The notes under the pieces are model-generated. The model had not been told where the DNA came from, ran no database searches, and saw only the letters and a list, made by a program, of their open reading frames with translations. Positions 8,370 through 16,349 of a stretch of DNA of 64,000 nt are shown in pieces. The stretch is from JAMXLO01 sp963812475 (GTDB lineage: Bacteria; Pseudomonadota; Alphaproteobacteria; Acetobacterales; Acetobacteraceae): assembly GCA_963812475.1 (NCBI GenBank), contig CAWEVI010000005.1, forward strand, positions 62,001 to 126,000. Direction: 5' to 3'. The first letter of the stretch is position 1; the number at the start of each line of letters is the position of its first letter. A program made the translations under genes and the position numbers.

Positions 8370-9728
8370 ATGCAGCCGCTTCGGAAGGCCCTGTTCTTCA
8401 GCTGCCTGACAACAGCCACGCCTGCCCTTGCAGCGTCACCCCCTGAACACCGGCCGGAACTGGACCGGGTAGGCCACATCATCGTGCTGTTCCTGGAGAA
8501 CCGCAGCTTCGATCACCTCTATGGACTGTTTCCAGGAGCAGAAGGCATTCACGACTCGGGATTTGCCTCCATCCAGTTGAGCGCCGAGGGCCGACAGTTC
8601 GCCACACTGCCGGCCGTCATCAACAACCTCTCGAAGCTGGAAAGCATCGACTCACGCTTTGCCACCGGCATGCCAAACGGACCATTCCGCGCGGACCGAT
8701 ATATTGGCCTCGAGGAGCGCACCAGCGATCCGGTGCACCGGTTCTATCAGGAGCAGGCGCAGATCGACGGCGGCAAGATGGACAGGTTTGTCGCCATGTC
8801 GGATACCGGTGCGTTGCCCATGGGCTATATCGACGGCAGCCCGCTGCCGCTGTTCCGACTGGCGCGTGAATATACTCTGGCTGACAGGTTCTTCCATTCG
8901 GCGTTTGGTGGCGCATTTCTCAACCACTTCTGGCTGATCTGCGCGTGCACGCCGCGCTACGACAACGCGCCCGAGAACCTGGTGGCGCAACTCGACGCGG
9001 ATGGCCGGATGATCAAGGACGGCGCAGTGACGCCGGACGGCTACGCCGTCAACACGATCGAGCCGTTATCCGCGCCGCACGATCCCGGGATCGTGGACGA
9101 TCGTCAGCGCCTGCCGTTGCAGACCATGACGACCATTGGACGGCGGCTCACCGACGCGGGCGTACCGTGGGCATGGTATTCAGGTGGCTTCGCCGATGCT
9201 GCCGCCGGTCATCCGGACGCCACCTTCATCTATCATCATCAGCCGTTTAACTATTTCGCGGATTACGCCGAGGGCACACCGGGACGCGCCGAGCATCTCA
9301 AGGACGAGCGGGACATGATCCGCGCGATCAGGGATCGCACGCTTCCTCCGGTAAGTTTCTATAAGCCGATTGGTGCCGATGACGAGCATCCGGGCTATGC
9401 CGACCTTGTCCGCGGCGACTATCACGCGGCGTCGATCATCTATGAGATACAGAAAAGCTTCATCTGGGACGATGCCGTCATCATCGTCACCTACGCCGAG
9501 AACGGCGGCATCTGGGATCATGTGGCGCCCCCGAAAATCGATCGGTGGGGGCCGGGCACGCGGGTGCCCACGATCATCATCTCGCGGTTTGCCAAGCGAC
9601 ATTTCGTCGATCACACCACATACGACACGACGTCAATTCTCAAGCTCATCGAGACACGTTGGAATCTGACACCTTTGGGCGACCGTGACGCGCGCGCCGC
9701 CGATCTGACCAATGCGCTGCAACCTTGA
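8370..9728 (+). CDS. Secreted alkaline phosphatase-superfamily phosphoesterase (phospholipase C/AcpA-like)
   Basis: 452-residue exported phosphoesterase. Following a signal peptide (MQPLRKALFF...PALAAS), IIVLFLENRSFDHLYGLFPG is the phosphoesterase-family signature and ENRSFDH carries metal-site residues. SFYKPIGADDEHPGYADL and VIIVTYAENGGIWDHVAPP are further family blocks. It could cleave phospholipids or phosphate monoesters in the periplasm. AGGAGG sits nine bases before the chosen ATG; the overlapping GTG nine bases upstream touches the ribosome site and is less likely. The leader lacks a twin-arginine motif, unlike classical PlcC enzymes. Confidence 0.85.
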   Translation: MQPLRKALFFSCLTTATPALAASPPEHRPELDRVGHIIVLFLENRSFDHLYGLFPGAEGIHDSGFASIQLSAEGRQFATLPAVINNLSKLESIDSRFATGMPNGPFRADRYIGLEERTSDPVHRFYQEQAQIDGGKMDRFVAMSDTGALPMGYIDGSPLPLFRLAREYTLADRFFHSAFGGAFLNHFWLICACTPRYDNAPENLVAQLDADGRMIKDGAVTPDGYAVNTIEPLSAPHDPGIVDDRQRLPLQTMTTIGRRLTDAGVPWAWYSGGFADAAAGHPDATFIYHHQPFNYFADYAEGTPGRAEHLKDERDMIRAIRDRTLPPVSFYKPIGADDEHPGYADLVRGDYHAASIIYEIQKSFIWDDAVIIVTYAENGGIWDHVAPPKIDRWGPGTRVPTIIISRFAKRHFVDHTTYDTTSILKLIETRWNLTPLGDRDARAADLTNALQP

Positions 9729-9744
9729 CAGACGGGGCCCGCCG

Positions 9745-9778
9745 CCATGGGCACGACCCCATGGTCGGGCATCCCCGA
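9745..9778 (+). terminator. Two adjacent stem-loops before lnt
   Basis: CCATGGG-CACGAC-CCCATGG (9745-9764) is a perfect seven-pair stem. It is followed at once by TCGGG-CATC-CCCGA (9765-9778). They lie 17 bp after the phosphoesterase stop and could end that transcript or shape the lnt leader. There is no U-tract. Confidence 0.4.
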
Positions 9779-9837
9779 AGGCCCGTCCAGCGTAAGCGCC
9801 GCCTTGCCTGCCGCACTGTCCCCGTGTAGCCGGCCTC

Positions 9838-11421
9838 ATGCTGTCACGGCTTCAGTCGCATCTCGCTGCCCTGCGCGGGCTGCGCGCCGATCTCGCCGCA
9901 CTTGGGCTTGGCGCGCTGTCCGCTGCCGCGCTGCCGCCGGTCCACGCGATCCCGGTATTGCTCGTCTCGGTTCCCGGACTGCTCGCGCTGCTCGACGGCG
10001 CTCGAACCCCGATGACGGCGGCGCGGCGCGGGTGGTGGTTCGGTCTCGGTCACCATGTGCTCGGCCTCTACTGGGTGACCGAGGCAATCCTGTTCGAGGC
10101 GGCACGGTTCTGGTGGTTGGTTCCACTCGCCGTACCGGCACTGTCAGGCGTGCTGGCCGTCTTCATTGCCGCAGCCTGTGGTGTGGCGCGCTTGGCGCGA
10201 ACTGGCTGGCCGCGGGTGCTGGCACTGGCCGGGGCGTGGGTGCTCACCGATATCGCGCGCCAGTTCGTGCTCACCGGATTTCCATGGAACCCGTGGGGCA
10301 GCGTGTGGGAGGCCCCAGGGCCGATCGGCGATGTCTTCATCCAGCCTGCCGCCTGGGTAGGTGTGTACGGGCTCACGCTGGCCACGCTGCTGCTGGCCGC
10401 GATGCCGGTGCTGAGCCGGCGGTGGCAGGTTGGCGGCGCCGTGTTGCTTGCCGCATGGATCGCCTGCGGCGTGATCCGGCTCCGCGAAACATCGCCGCCG
10501 CCGACCGGCCTGAATGTCGTGCTGGTGCAGGGCAACGTGGCGCAGGGTCAGAAATGGGACCAGGCCCTGGCGATGCGGATATTCGAGTCGTACTTCTCGC
10601 TGAGCGAACAGGCGCGGAAGCAGGCCGGTGACGGCCCGGCCGTCGTGATCTGGCCCGAAACGGCATTTCCGGGCCTGCTGGAGATCGACGAACGCGCGCG
10701 CCAGGCGATCGAGCAGGCGACCGGTGGGGCACCCGCGCTGGTCGGCAGCGTCCGCTTCGATGAGCGGCAGCGCCCGCGCAACAGCCTGTTCGCGGTGATC
10801 GACGGCGGCGCGATCGGCGGCGTCTACGACAAGTGGCACCTCGTACCGTTCGGCGAGTACGTGCCCGACTGGCTGCCCATGCCCATCATGGTGGTCCCGG
10901 GCGGCGGCTTCGCATCGGGCCCCGGCCCCCGCACGCTGCACATTCCCGGACTGCCCCCATTCGGCGCGCTGATCTGCTATGAGGCGATCTTTCCCGGGCA
11001 GATCGTGGACCGAAGCGATCGGCCGGCATGGCTGGTCAACGTCACCAACGACGCCTGGTTCGGGAACTCGACCGGCCCACGCCAGCACCTCGCGGCGGCG
11101 CGGATGCGTGCAGTGGAAGAGGGCTTGCCGCTGCTGCGCGCGGCCAACACGGGCATCTCCGCCGCGTTCGACGCACACGGTCGTGAACTGGGGAGATTGA
11201 ACATGCAGCAGACTGGAACGCTGACCGTGGCGCTGCCTGCCCCGCTGCCCGAGACCTTGTTCGCACGGCTTGGACTTTGGTTGCCGGGGATTGCAGCAAC
11301 GGTTGCGCTCGGCGCAGGCCTTCTGGCAGGACGGTTGCGGCGTCGGTTAAAGCCGAATCGGGACTATCACGGATCAACTCGAGCGATTAAACTCGAAATT
11401 TATATAATATCTCTATTTTGA
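9838..11421 (+). CDS. lnt: Apolipoprotein N-acyltransferase
   Basis: Inner-membrane enzyme that adds the third acyl chain to the N-terminal Cys of lipoproteins. The N-terminal half (residues 1 to about 220) is a series of membrane helices; the C-terminal half is a periplasmic nitrilase domain. The catalytic triad is in place: Glu274 (IWPETAFPG), Lys332 (YDKWHLVPFGEYVP) and Cys380 (ALICYEAIFPG). A final membrane helix follows. The last 23 or so residues (HGSTRAIKLEIYIISLF) are AT-rich and atypical, so the gene seems to run into the next promoter region before meeting a stop. Length 527 is normal. Confidence 0.94.
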   Translation: MLSRLQSHLAALRGLRADLAALGLGALSAAALPPVHAIPVLLVSVPGLLALLDGARTPMTAARRGWWFGLGHHVLGLYWVTEAILFEAARFWWLVPLAVPALSGVLAVFIAAACGVARLARTGWPRVLALAGAWVLTDIARQFVLTGFPWNPWGSVWEAPGPIGDVFIQPAAWVGVYGLTLATLLLAAMPVLSRRWQVGGAVLLAAWIACGVIRLRETSPPPTGLNVVLVQGNVAQGQKWDQALAMRIFESYFSLSEQARKQAGDGPAVVIWPETAFPGLLEIDERARQAIEQATGGAPALVGSVRFDERQRPRNSLFAVIDGGAIGGVYDKWHLVPFGEYVPDWLPMPIMVVPGGGFASGPGPRTLHIPGLPPFGALICYEAIFPGQIVDRSDRPAWLVNVTNDAWFGNSTGPRQHLAAARMRAVEEGLPLLRAANTGISAAFDAHGRELGRLNMQQTGTLTVALPAPLPETLFARLGLWLPGIAATVALGAGLLAGRLRRRLKPNRDYHGSTRAIKLEIYIISLF

Positions 11422-11430
11422 TGGCAGCAG

Positions 11431-11468
11431 TTGACAATTAATGGTTGTGCCGTTAAGGTCCGGTTAAC
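11431..11468 (+). promoter_or_regulatory. Sigma70-like promoter overlapped by a CtrA box
   Basis: TTGACA (11431-11436), a 17 bp spacer and TAAGGT (11454-11459) form a good housekeeping promoter about 55 bp before the XRE regulator start. TTAAGGTCCGGTTAAC (11453-11468) exactly matches the CtrA consensus TTAA-N7-TTAAC and covers the -10 box and start site, a geometry expected for repression. Both assignments are from sequence only. Confidence 0.55.
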
Positions 11469-11514
11469 GACAGCTCGACACCCGGTTGTGCAGGTCCGCA
11501 TTGAGGAGCCGTCT

Positions 11515-12006
11515 ATGCTGAACGAACCGAAAGGGAAGACGGAGATGGCGCGCGGCGAACCCGTCGTGGGCACCGAAAAGGAAGGACGCCCGAGCCCGAT
11601 CGACGTACATGTCGGCTCGCGCATCCGCCTGCGGCGCACCCTGTTAGGCATGTCCCAGGAGCGGCTCGGCGAGGCGCTGGGCCTCACGTTCCAGCAGGTG
11701 CAAAAATACGAGCGGGGCGTGAACCGAGTGGGAGCCTCGCGGTTGTTCGATCTGTCGCGCGTCCTCGATGTGCCGATCAGCTTCTTTTTCGACGACATGC
11801 CCGAGAGCCTGACAAACACCTATGGGGGCCAGGCCAGCCGCCGCGCCACCGGCTATTCCGAGTCGCACGATGGCTTCGCGGACGATGCCTTGAACCGGCG
11901 CGAAACGCTCGAGCTGGTGCGGGCATACTACCGGATCACCGATCCTGCCGTGCGCAAGCGCGTGTTCGATCTGATCAAGTCGATGGGGCCGGCCGAGGCC
12001 GGATGA
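11515..12006 (+). CDS. XRE-family transcriptional regulator (PraR-type)
   Basis: 163-residue DNA-binding protein. PSPIDVHVGSRIRLRR leads into a helix-turn-helix (MSQERLGEALGLTFQQVQKYERG, written here only to mark residues about 50-72), then VGASRLFDLSRVLDVPISFFF, the pattern of alphaproteobacterial PraR/SinR-like regulators. The C-terminal helix RRETLELVRAYYRI...RVFDLI is also family-typical. GAGGAG precedes the chosen ATG; an upstream ATG would lie within the promoter. Homologues influence biofilm or symbiosis genes, which is only a hint. A CtrA box overlaps its promoter. Confidence 0.85.
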   Translation: MLNEPKGKTEMARGEPVVGTEKEGRPSPIDVHVGSRIRLRRTLLGMSQERLGEALGLTFQQVQKYERGVNRVGASRLFDLSRVLDVPISFFFDDMPESLTNTYGGQASRRATGYSESHDGFADDALNRRETLELVRAYYRITDPAVRKRVFDLIKSMGPAEAG

Positions 12007-12019
12007 TCGAGAGCCTGCG

Positions 12020-12556
12020 TCAGGTATCACGCGGGCCTGGTTCGATTCGCAACTGAACGTTGTCGAAGCGCGGGTTGCGCGCCTGGTGCAGTGCGTCGCG
12101 CAAGGCGCACCAAAGGTCGCGCTTTTCGGCCTCGCCCAACGTGGCGGCGATCTCCTCACGCACGCCGCGTGCAACCAGCAGCAGTGTCGGCACCCGCCCC
12201 GGCTGTTCGTCGAGAACCACGTTCAGCCAGCCAACCGGCAGGATTCGCTCGTCGCGGCGTCCCGCCCTCCCGGTGCGCACGATGCGCAAGGCGTCCTCGG
12301 ACAGCAGGACCAACTCGCTCGCCCGCGCGCGGCTTGCGTTGAGCCGCAGCAGGAAAATCGCAATTGCGACCTCCACGATGCTGAAGCCGGCCACCGGCCA
12401 TGCACCGATGAACCAGAAGCGCAGCACGATCAGCCCGCTCAGCAGGCAGATCACCGCGATCAGGATGTGCAGGCCGCGCGGCGACAGACTGCGATGCGGT
12501 ATTATGACCGCCTCGAACAGCGTTCCGCTTTCCAAGGCCTCGGCATCGCGATCCAT
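12020..12556 (-). CDS. DUF2244 membrane protein
   Basis: 178-residue protein matching the DUF2244 layout: GTLFEAVIIPHRSLSPRG, two membrane helices (LHILIAVICLLSGLIVL and PVAGFSIVEVAIAIFLL), then a cytoplasmic domain with RIVRTGR and SELVLLSEDALRI. Its function is not known; members are often found near cytochrome oxidase genes. The frame remains open to a TTG at 12622, eight bases from the divergent nth start, but homology begins near this ATG. No clear ribosome site, so the start is uncertain. Confidence 0.8.
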   Translation of the reverse strand: MDRDAEALESGTLFEAVIIPHRSLSPRGLHILIAVICLLSGLIVLRFWFIGAWPVAGFSIVEVAIAIFLLRLNASRARASELVLLSEDALRIVRTGRAGRRDERILPVGWLNVVLDEQPGRVPTLLLVARGVREEIAATLGEAEKRDLWCALRDALHQARNPRFDNVQLRIEPGPRDT

Positions 12557-12630
12557 CAGCCAAATGTAGCGCGCCAGGCGGTTTCGGAAAGCCTTGCCGG
12601 CCACCCGCTGCCTGGGCGACAAACATTGTC

Positions 12631-13359
12631 ATGCCGACAGCGATCCGCCCACCCAAGGCGAAGCCCCGGAAGACACGGGCAATGTCGCTTGCCGAGGTGC
12701 GTGGTTTCCTTGAAGCGCTTGCCAAGGTAACGCCCGACCCGCGAAGCGAGCTCAGTTTCATCGACCCCTACACGCTGCTGATCGCGGTTGTGCTGTCCGC
12801 TCAGGCGACCGATGTCTCGGTCAATCGCGCCACCGAGTCGCTGTTCGCCGAAGCCGCAACGCCCCAGGCGATGGTGCAACTGGGGGTCGATGGCGTCGCG
12901 AGGCACATTCGTTCGATCGGCCTGTGGCAGGGCAAGGCACGCAACGTCGTGGCGTTGTCGCGTCTGCTGGTCGAACAGCATGGCAACGCGGTGCCCCGCG
13001 ACAGGGAGGCGCTGGAAGCGCTGCCGGGCGTTGGCCGCAAGACCGCGAATGTCGTGCTGAATGTGGCGTTCGGCGAAAGCACGATGGCCGTGGACACGCA
13101 TATCTTCCGGCTTGGCAACCGGACCGGAATCGCACCGGGCGCCACGCCGCGCGCCGTGGAGGACGCCCTTGTGCGCAGGGTGCCGGCCGACCTGCTGCGC
13201 AACGCACATCACTGGCTGATCCTGCACGGCCGCTATGTCTGCAAAGCGCGGCAGCCCGAATGCTGGCGCTGCGTCGCCGCCGCCTGGTGCAGATTTCCGG
13301 ACAAGACACCGCAGCCGGTGGCAAAACCGCCAAAACGGGCAACTGCCAAGCCGGAGTGA
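12631..13359 (+). CDS. nth: Endonuclease III
   Basis: Bifunctional DNA glycosylase/AP lyase for oxidised pyrimidines in base excision repair. The helix-hairpin-helix LPGVGRKTANVV carries the lyase Lys137, and VDTHIFRLGNRTG holds Asp155. The [4Fe-4S] ligands follow the exact C-x6-C-x2-C-x5-C pattern (Cys204, 211, 214, 220). At 242 residues it is slightly longer than E. coli Nth, with basic Pro-rich ends. It is divergent from the DUF2244 gene and convergent with cydB. Confidence 0.95.
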   Translation: MPTAIRPPKAKPRKTRAMSLAEVRGFLEALAKVTPDPRSELSFIDPYTLLIAVVLSAQATDVSVNRATESLFAEAATPQAMVQLGVDGVARHIRSIGLWQGKARNVVALSRLLVEQHGNAVPRDREALEALPGVGRKTANVVLNVAFGESTMAVDTHIFRLGNRTGIAPGATPRAVEDALVRRVPADLLRNAHHWLILHGRYVCKARQPECWRCVAAAWCRFPDKTPQPVAKPPKRATAKPE

Positions 13360-13449
13360 CGGCGGCGCTTCATCATCGTCGTTTCCGCTCACGCGGGGAC
13401 GGAAATTCAAGCCGCCGCCGACGCTCCGCCACGCATCGATGGTCGCGCA

Positions 13450-14454
13450 TCAATGGTAATGCATCCCTGGCCGCACCTTGCCGCGGAACACCCAGTAAGC
13501 GTAACCGGTATAGCCGAGGATGATCGGGATCAAGACAACCGCGCCGACGAGCAGGAATGCCTGGCTCGACGGCGGCGCCGCGGCGTCCCAGATCGTAATA
13601 CCAGGGGGTACGATCAACGGCCACAGGCTGATCCCCAGGCCCGCATAGCACAGCACGAACCAGGCCTGGGTGCAGAGGAACGGCGTCAGATCACCCCCCC
13701 GCGACAGAGCACGCCAGAATGTCCATGCGACCAGCGCGACCAGCACCGGCACCGGACTGGTCAGCAGAATCCCCGGCCAGGTGAACCAGCGCTGCATGAA
13801 CAGCGGATTGAGCATCGGCGTCCACAAACTCACCACCACGATGAACCCCAATGTGACAACCGCCAGGATCCGGGCGTGGCGCCGGCAGCGTTCCTGAAGC
13901 GCACCCTCGGTACGCCAGATCAGCCAACATGTCCCTTGCAACGCATAGCCACAGACGACCGCGATGCCGCACAGCACGGTGAAGCCGGTCAGCCAGTCCC
14001 ACCACCCGCCGGCATAGACGCGGTCCTCCACGCGGATGCCTTGCAGCAGGCCGCCCAGGGCCAGACCCTGACAGAATGCCGCCAACGTCGAACCGCATAG
14101 GAAGGCCCTGTCCCACCACGCCCGTCCGCGCGTAGTGGCGGCACGAAAGCGGAACTCGAAGCCGACGCCGCGAAACACCAGCGCGAGCAGCATGGTGATG
14201 ATCGCCGGATACAACGCCGGCATGATCACCGAATACGCCAGCGGGAACATCGCCAGCAGACCGCCTCCGCCCAGCACGAGCCAGGTTTCGTTGCCGTCCC
14301 ACACCGGCGCCACGCTGTTCACCATCACGTCGCGGTCCTCATCGCGCCGTTCAGCGGCGAACAGGATTCCCACCCCGAGGTCGAACCCGTCCAGCAGCAC
14401 GTAGGCCAGCACGGCAAAGGCAATCAGGCAGGCCCAGATCAGAGTCAGGATCAT
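13450..14454 (-). CDS. cydB: Cytochrome bd-type (cyanide-insensitive) oxidase subunit II
   Basis: Membrane subunit of the quinol oxidase that reduces oxygen to water. 334 residues with eight or nine predicted helices; LLDGFDLGVGILF and VWDGNETWLVLGGGGLLAMF are the diagnostic CydB/CioB blocks. Its ATG overlaps the cydA stop (ATGA), so the subunits are translationally coupled. The roughly 90 bp downstream hold no DUF2474 or CydX-type small subunit. Confidence 0.94.
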   Translation of the reverse strand: MILTLIWACLIAFAVLAYVLLDGFDLGVGILFAAERRDEDRDVMVNSVAPVWDGNETWLVLGGGGLLAMFPLAYSVIMPALYPAIITMLLALVFRGVGFEFRFRAATTRGRAWWDRAFLCGSTLAAFCQGLALGGLLQGIRVEDRVYAGGWWDWLTGFTVLCGIAVVCGYALQGTCWLIWRTEGALQERCRRHARILAVVTLGFIVVVSLWTPMLNPLFMQRWFTWPGILLTSPVPVLVALVAWTFWRALSRGGDLTPFLCTQAWFVLCYAGLGISLWPLIVPPGITIWDAAAPPSSQAFLLVGAVVLIPIILGYTGYAYWVFRGKVRPGMHYH

Positions 14455-15851
14455 GACATCCGCCCGTCATCCATCGCCGCAATCGGCGTGATGCCGGCAC
14501 TGCGGATCGGCACACCGGGCGACGGTCCGATTTCGCCCACGGTCGGTGGCCGGCGGATCACCCGAAACAGGAACACAAATCCGGCACCGAACACGATCAG
14601 ATAAACCACAACGAAGCCGGCCAGCGAGCTGGCGACGCCTGGCAGCCCGATGGGCGACACGCTGTCGGCGGTGCGCAGCACGCCATAGACCGTGAACGGC
14701 TGGCGCCCCACTTCGGTGACAGTCCAGCCCGCGAGCAGTGCGATAAACCCCGACGGGGCCATCACCAGCGCGGAACGCAGCAGCCAGCGTGAGGCGTAGA
14801 GCATGCCTCCCATCCGCAGGTATGCAGCCCACAGGCCGAGGGCAGCCATCAGAAAGCCCAGCCCCACCATGACCCTGAACGCCCAGAACACGACCGGCGA
14901 AGGAGGACGATCCTGCGGGGGGAAATCCTTCAGGCCTTTGATGGAGCCGTCCCAGCTATGGGTGAGGACCAGCGCGCCGAGATGGGGGATTTCCACCGCC
15001 CAGTCGGTGCGTTCTTCGGCCATGTTCGGCATGCCGAACAGGATCAGCGGCGTCCCTGGCCGCGTTTCCCAGTCGCCCTCCAGTGCCGCGACCTTTGCAG
15101 GCTGGTAGCGCAACGTATTGAGCCCGTGCTGGTCGCCGGCGAGAATCTGGATCGGCGCCACCACGAGCGCCATCCACATGGCCATGGAGAACATCAGCCG
15201 CGCCGCCTGGCTCTGCGCATCGCGCCGCAGATGGAACGCGCCGACCGCTCCCACCAAGAAGGCGACCGACAGATAGGACGCGATCACCATGTGCACGAGG
15301 CGATAGGGGAAGGACGGATTGAAGATGATCTGCCACCAATCGTCAGGCACGAACCGCCCGTCGGGCGAAAGCGTGTAGCCCTGTGGCGTCTGCATCCAGG
15401 AATTCGCCGCCAGGATCCAGGTCGCGCTGATCAGCGTGCCGATCGCCACCAGCATGGTCGCGGCGAAATGCACCGCCCGTCCGACGCGTTCGCGTCCAAA
15501 CAGCATGATGCCGAGGAAGCCGGCTTCGAGGAAGAACGCGGTCAGTACCTCGTAGCCCAACAGCGGCCCCATCACAGGGCCGGCCTTGTCGGAGAACCGT
15601 GCCCAGTTGGTGCCGAACTCGTACGACATCACCAGGCCGGAGACCACGCCCATCGCAAAAACAATGGCGAAGGCCTTCAGCCAATACTGGAAGATATCGA
15701 GATAGACCTGCCGGCCGGTGGCGAGCCAGAGCGCCTCCAGCACCGCGAGATAGCTCGCCAGCCCGATGGTGAAGGCGGGGAGCACGATGTGGAACCCGAC
15801 GGTGAAGGCGAACTGCGCGCGGGCCAGCAGGACCGCGTCTGCTCCTGACAT
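14451..15851 (-). CDS. cydA: Cytochrome bd-type (cyanide-insensitive) oxidase subunit I
   Basis: Haem-bearing quinol-oxidising subunit. 466 residues begin with ARAQFAFTVGFHIVLPAFTIG (haem b595 ligand region), then VSGLVMSYEFGTNWARF, LEAGFLGIMLFGRERVG and ILAGDQHG. The short stretch between these blocks and the total length (about 55 residues shorter than E. coli CydA) point to the short-Q-loop CioA class, usually cyanide tolerant. GAGGTTGG precedes the ATG. It follows a small ACT-like gene by 61 bp and is probably co-transcribed with it. Confidence 0.93.
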   Translation of the reverse strand: MSGADAVLLARAQFAFTVGFHIVLPAFTIGLASYLAVLEALWLATGRQVYLDIFQYWLKAFAIVFAMGVVSGLVMSYEFGTNWARFSDKAGPVMGPLLGYEVLTAFFLEAGFLGIMLFGRERVGRAVHFAATMLVAIGTLISATWILAANSWMQTPQGYTLSPDGRFVPDDWWQIIFNPSFPYRLVHMVIASYLSVAFLVGAVGAFHLRRDAQSQAARLMFSMAMWMALVVAPIQILAGDQHGLNTLRYQPAKVAALEGDWETRPGTPLILFGMPNMAEERTDWAVEIPHLGALVLTHSWDGSIKGLKDFPPQDRPPSPVVFWAFRVMVGLGFLMAALGLWAAYLRMGGMLYASRWLLRSALVMAPSGFIALLAGWTVTEVGRQPFTVYGVLRTADSVSPIGLPGVASSLAGFVVVYLIVFGAGFVFLFRVIRRPPTVGEIGPSPGVPIRSAGITPIAAMDDGRMS

Positions 15852-15912
15852 GCCAACCTCACGACCTTGCCGGCCTGACCACTATGGCGGCAGCAGCAAA
15901 GCACGCAAGGGA

Positions 15913-16209
15913 TCATGCAGCCTGGCGCACCGCCTCCGGCCGGATCTGGGCAATGCTGCGGACCCCTACCACCTGACGAAGGTTGCCCTCGATCAGATGC
16001 ACTGCTTCGCCGGGCATCGCCTCCATCGCGATTTCGATGTGCATCGTCTCGCCGGCGCGGTGCGACCACATGCGGTCAGGCACCAGATCGCGCTTGGCGA
16101 ATGGCTGCAAAAGGCGGGAGAGCAGGCCTGGCGAACAATCCGCATCGAGCATGAAGCGGACGGCGACGGTTGGCCACGAGGACGTGGTCGTAGTCGGATC
16201 GTAAGACAT
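15913..16209 (-). CDS. ACT-like small protein leading the cydAB operon
   Basis: 98 residues: VAVRFMLDADCSPGLLSRLLQPFAKRDLVPDRMWSHRAG resembles the first strand and helix of an ACT domain, and MHIEIAMEAMPGEAVHLIEGNLRQVVGV the rest (each quoted in part only to place it, residues 15-53 and 56-83). Stand-alone ACT proteins bind small ligands or act as regulatory subunits. The CGGAG ribosome site and 61 bp distance to cydA suggest a shared transcript. A role in oxidase control is inference from position. Confidence 0.75.
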   Translation of the reverse strand: MSYDPTTTTSSWPTVAVRFMLDADCSPGLLSRLLQPFAKRDLVPDRMWSHRAGETMHIEIAMEAMPGEAVHLIEGNLRQVVGVRSIAQIRPEAVRQAA

Positions 16210-16253
16210 GAAGGAAACTCCGGACGGAGACGCGAAGGAAAGTGCGGGTGATC

Positions 16254-16275
16254 CCCGGCTGCTCAGGCAGCCGGG
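16254..16275 (-). terminator. Strong hairpin between the DUF2125 gene and the cyd operon
   Basis: CCCGGCTGC-TCAG-GCAGCCGGG is a perfect nine-pair stem with a four-base loop. It lies about 70 bp after the DUF2125 stop and about 45 bp before the ACT-gene start on the same strand. It could end the upstream transcript or act as an attenuator in the cyd leader. It lacks a clear U-run. Confidence 0.5.
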
Positions 16276-16336
16276 CCGCTAATTCGCGTCGTGTGATTCC
16301 GGATCGTCATGAACCCACAATACACAATCGGTCCGA

Positions 16337-16349
16337 TGATTTCAAATCA
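16337..16349. promoter_or_regulatory. Perfect palindrome upstream of the cyd operon
   Basis: TGATTT-C-AAATCA is a perfect 6+1+6 dyad overlapping the DUF2125 stop and lying about 130 bp before the ACT gene. It resembles an FNR-family half-site arrangement, but spacing between TGAT and ATCA is five, not four, so it does not meet the consensus. It is a possible operator for oxidase expression. Confidence 0.35.

Noticed and set aside
13360..13449. A DUF2474/CydX-type small oxidase subunit after cydB
   Set aside because: The only minus-strand frame gives ten residues without a membrane helix.
16337..16349. Classification of TGATTTCAAATCA as an FNR site
   Set aside because: The half-sites are TGAT and ATCA separated by five bases and lack the outer T/A, so it fails the TTGAT-N4-ATCAA consensus; kept only as an unassigned palindrome.
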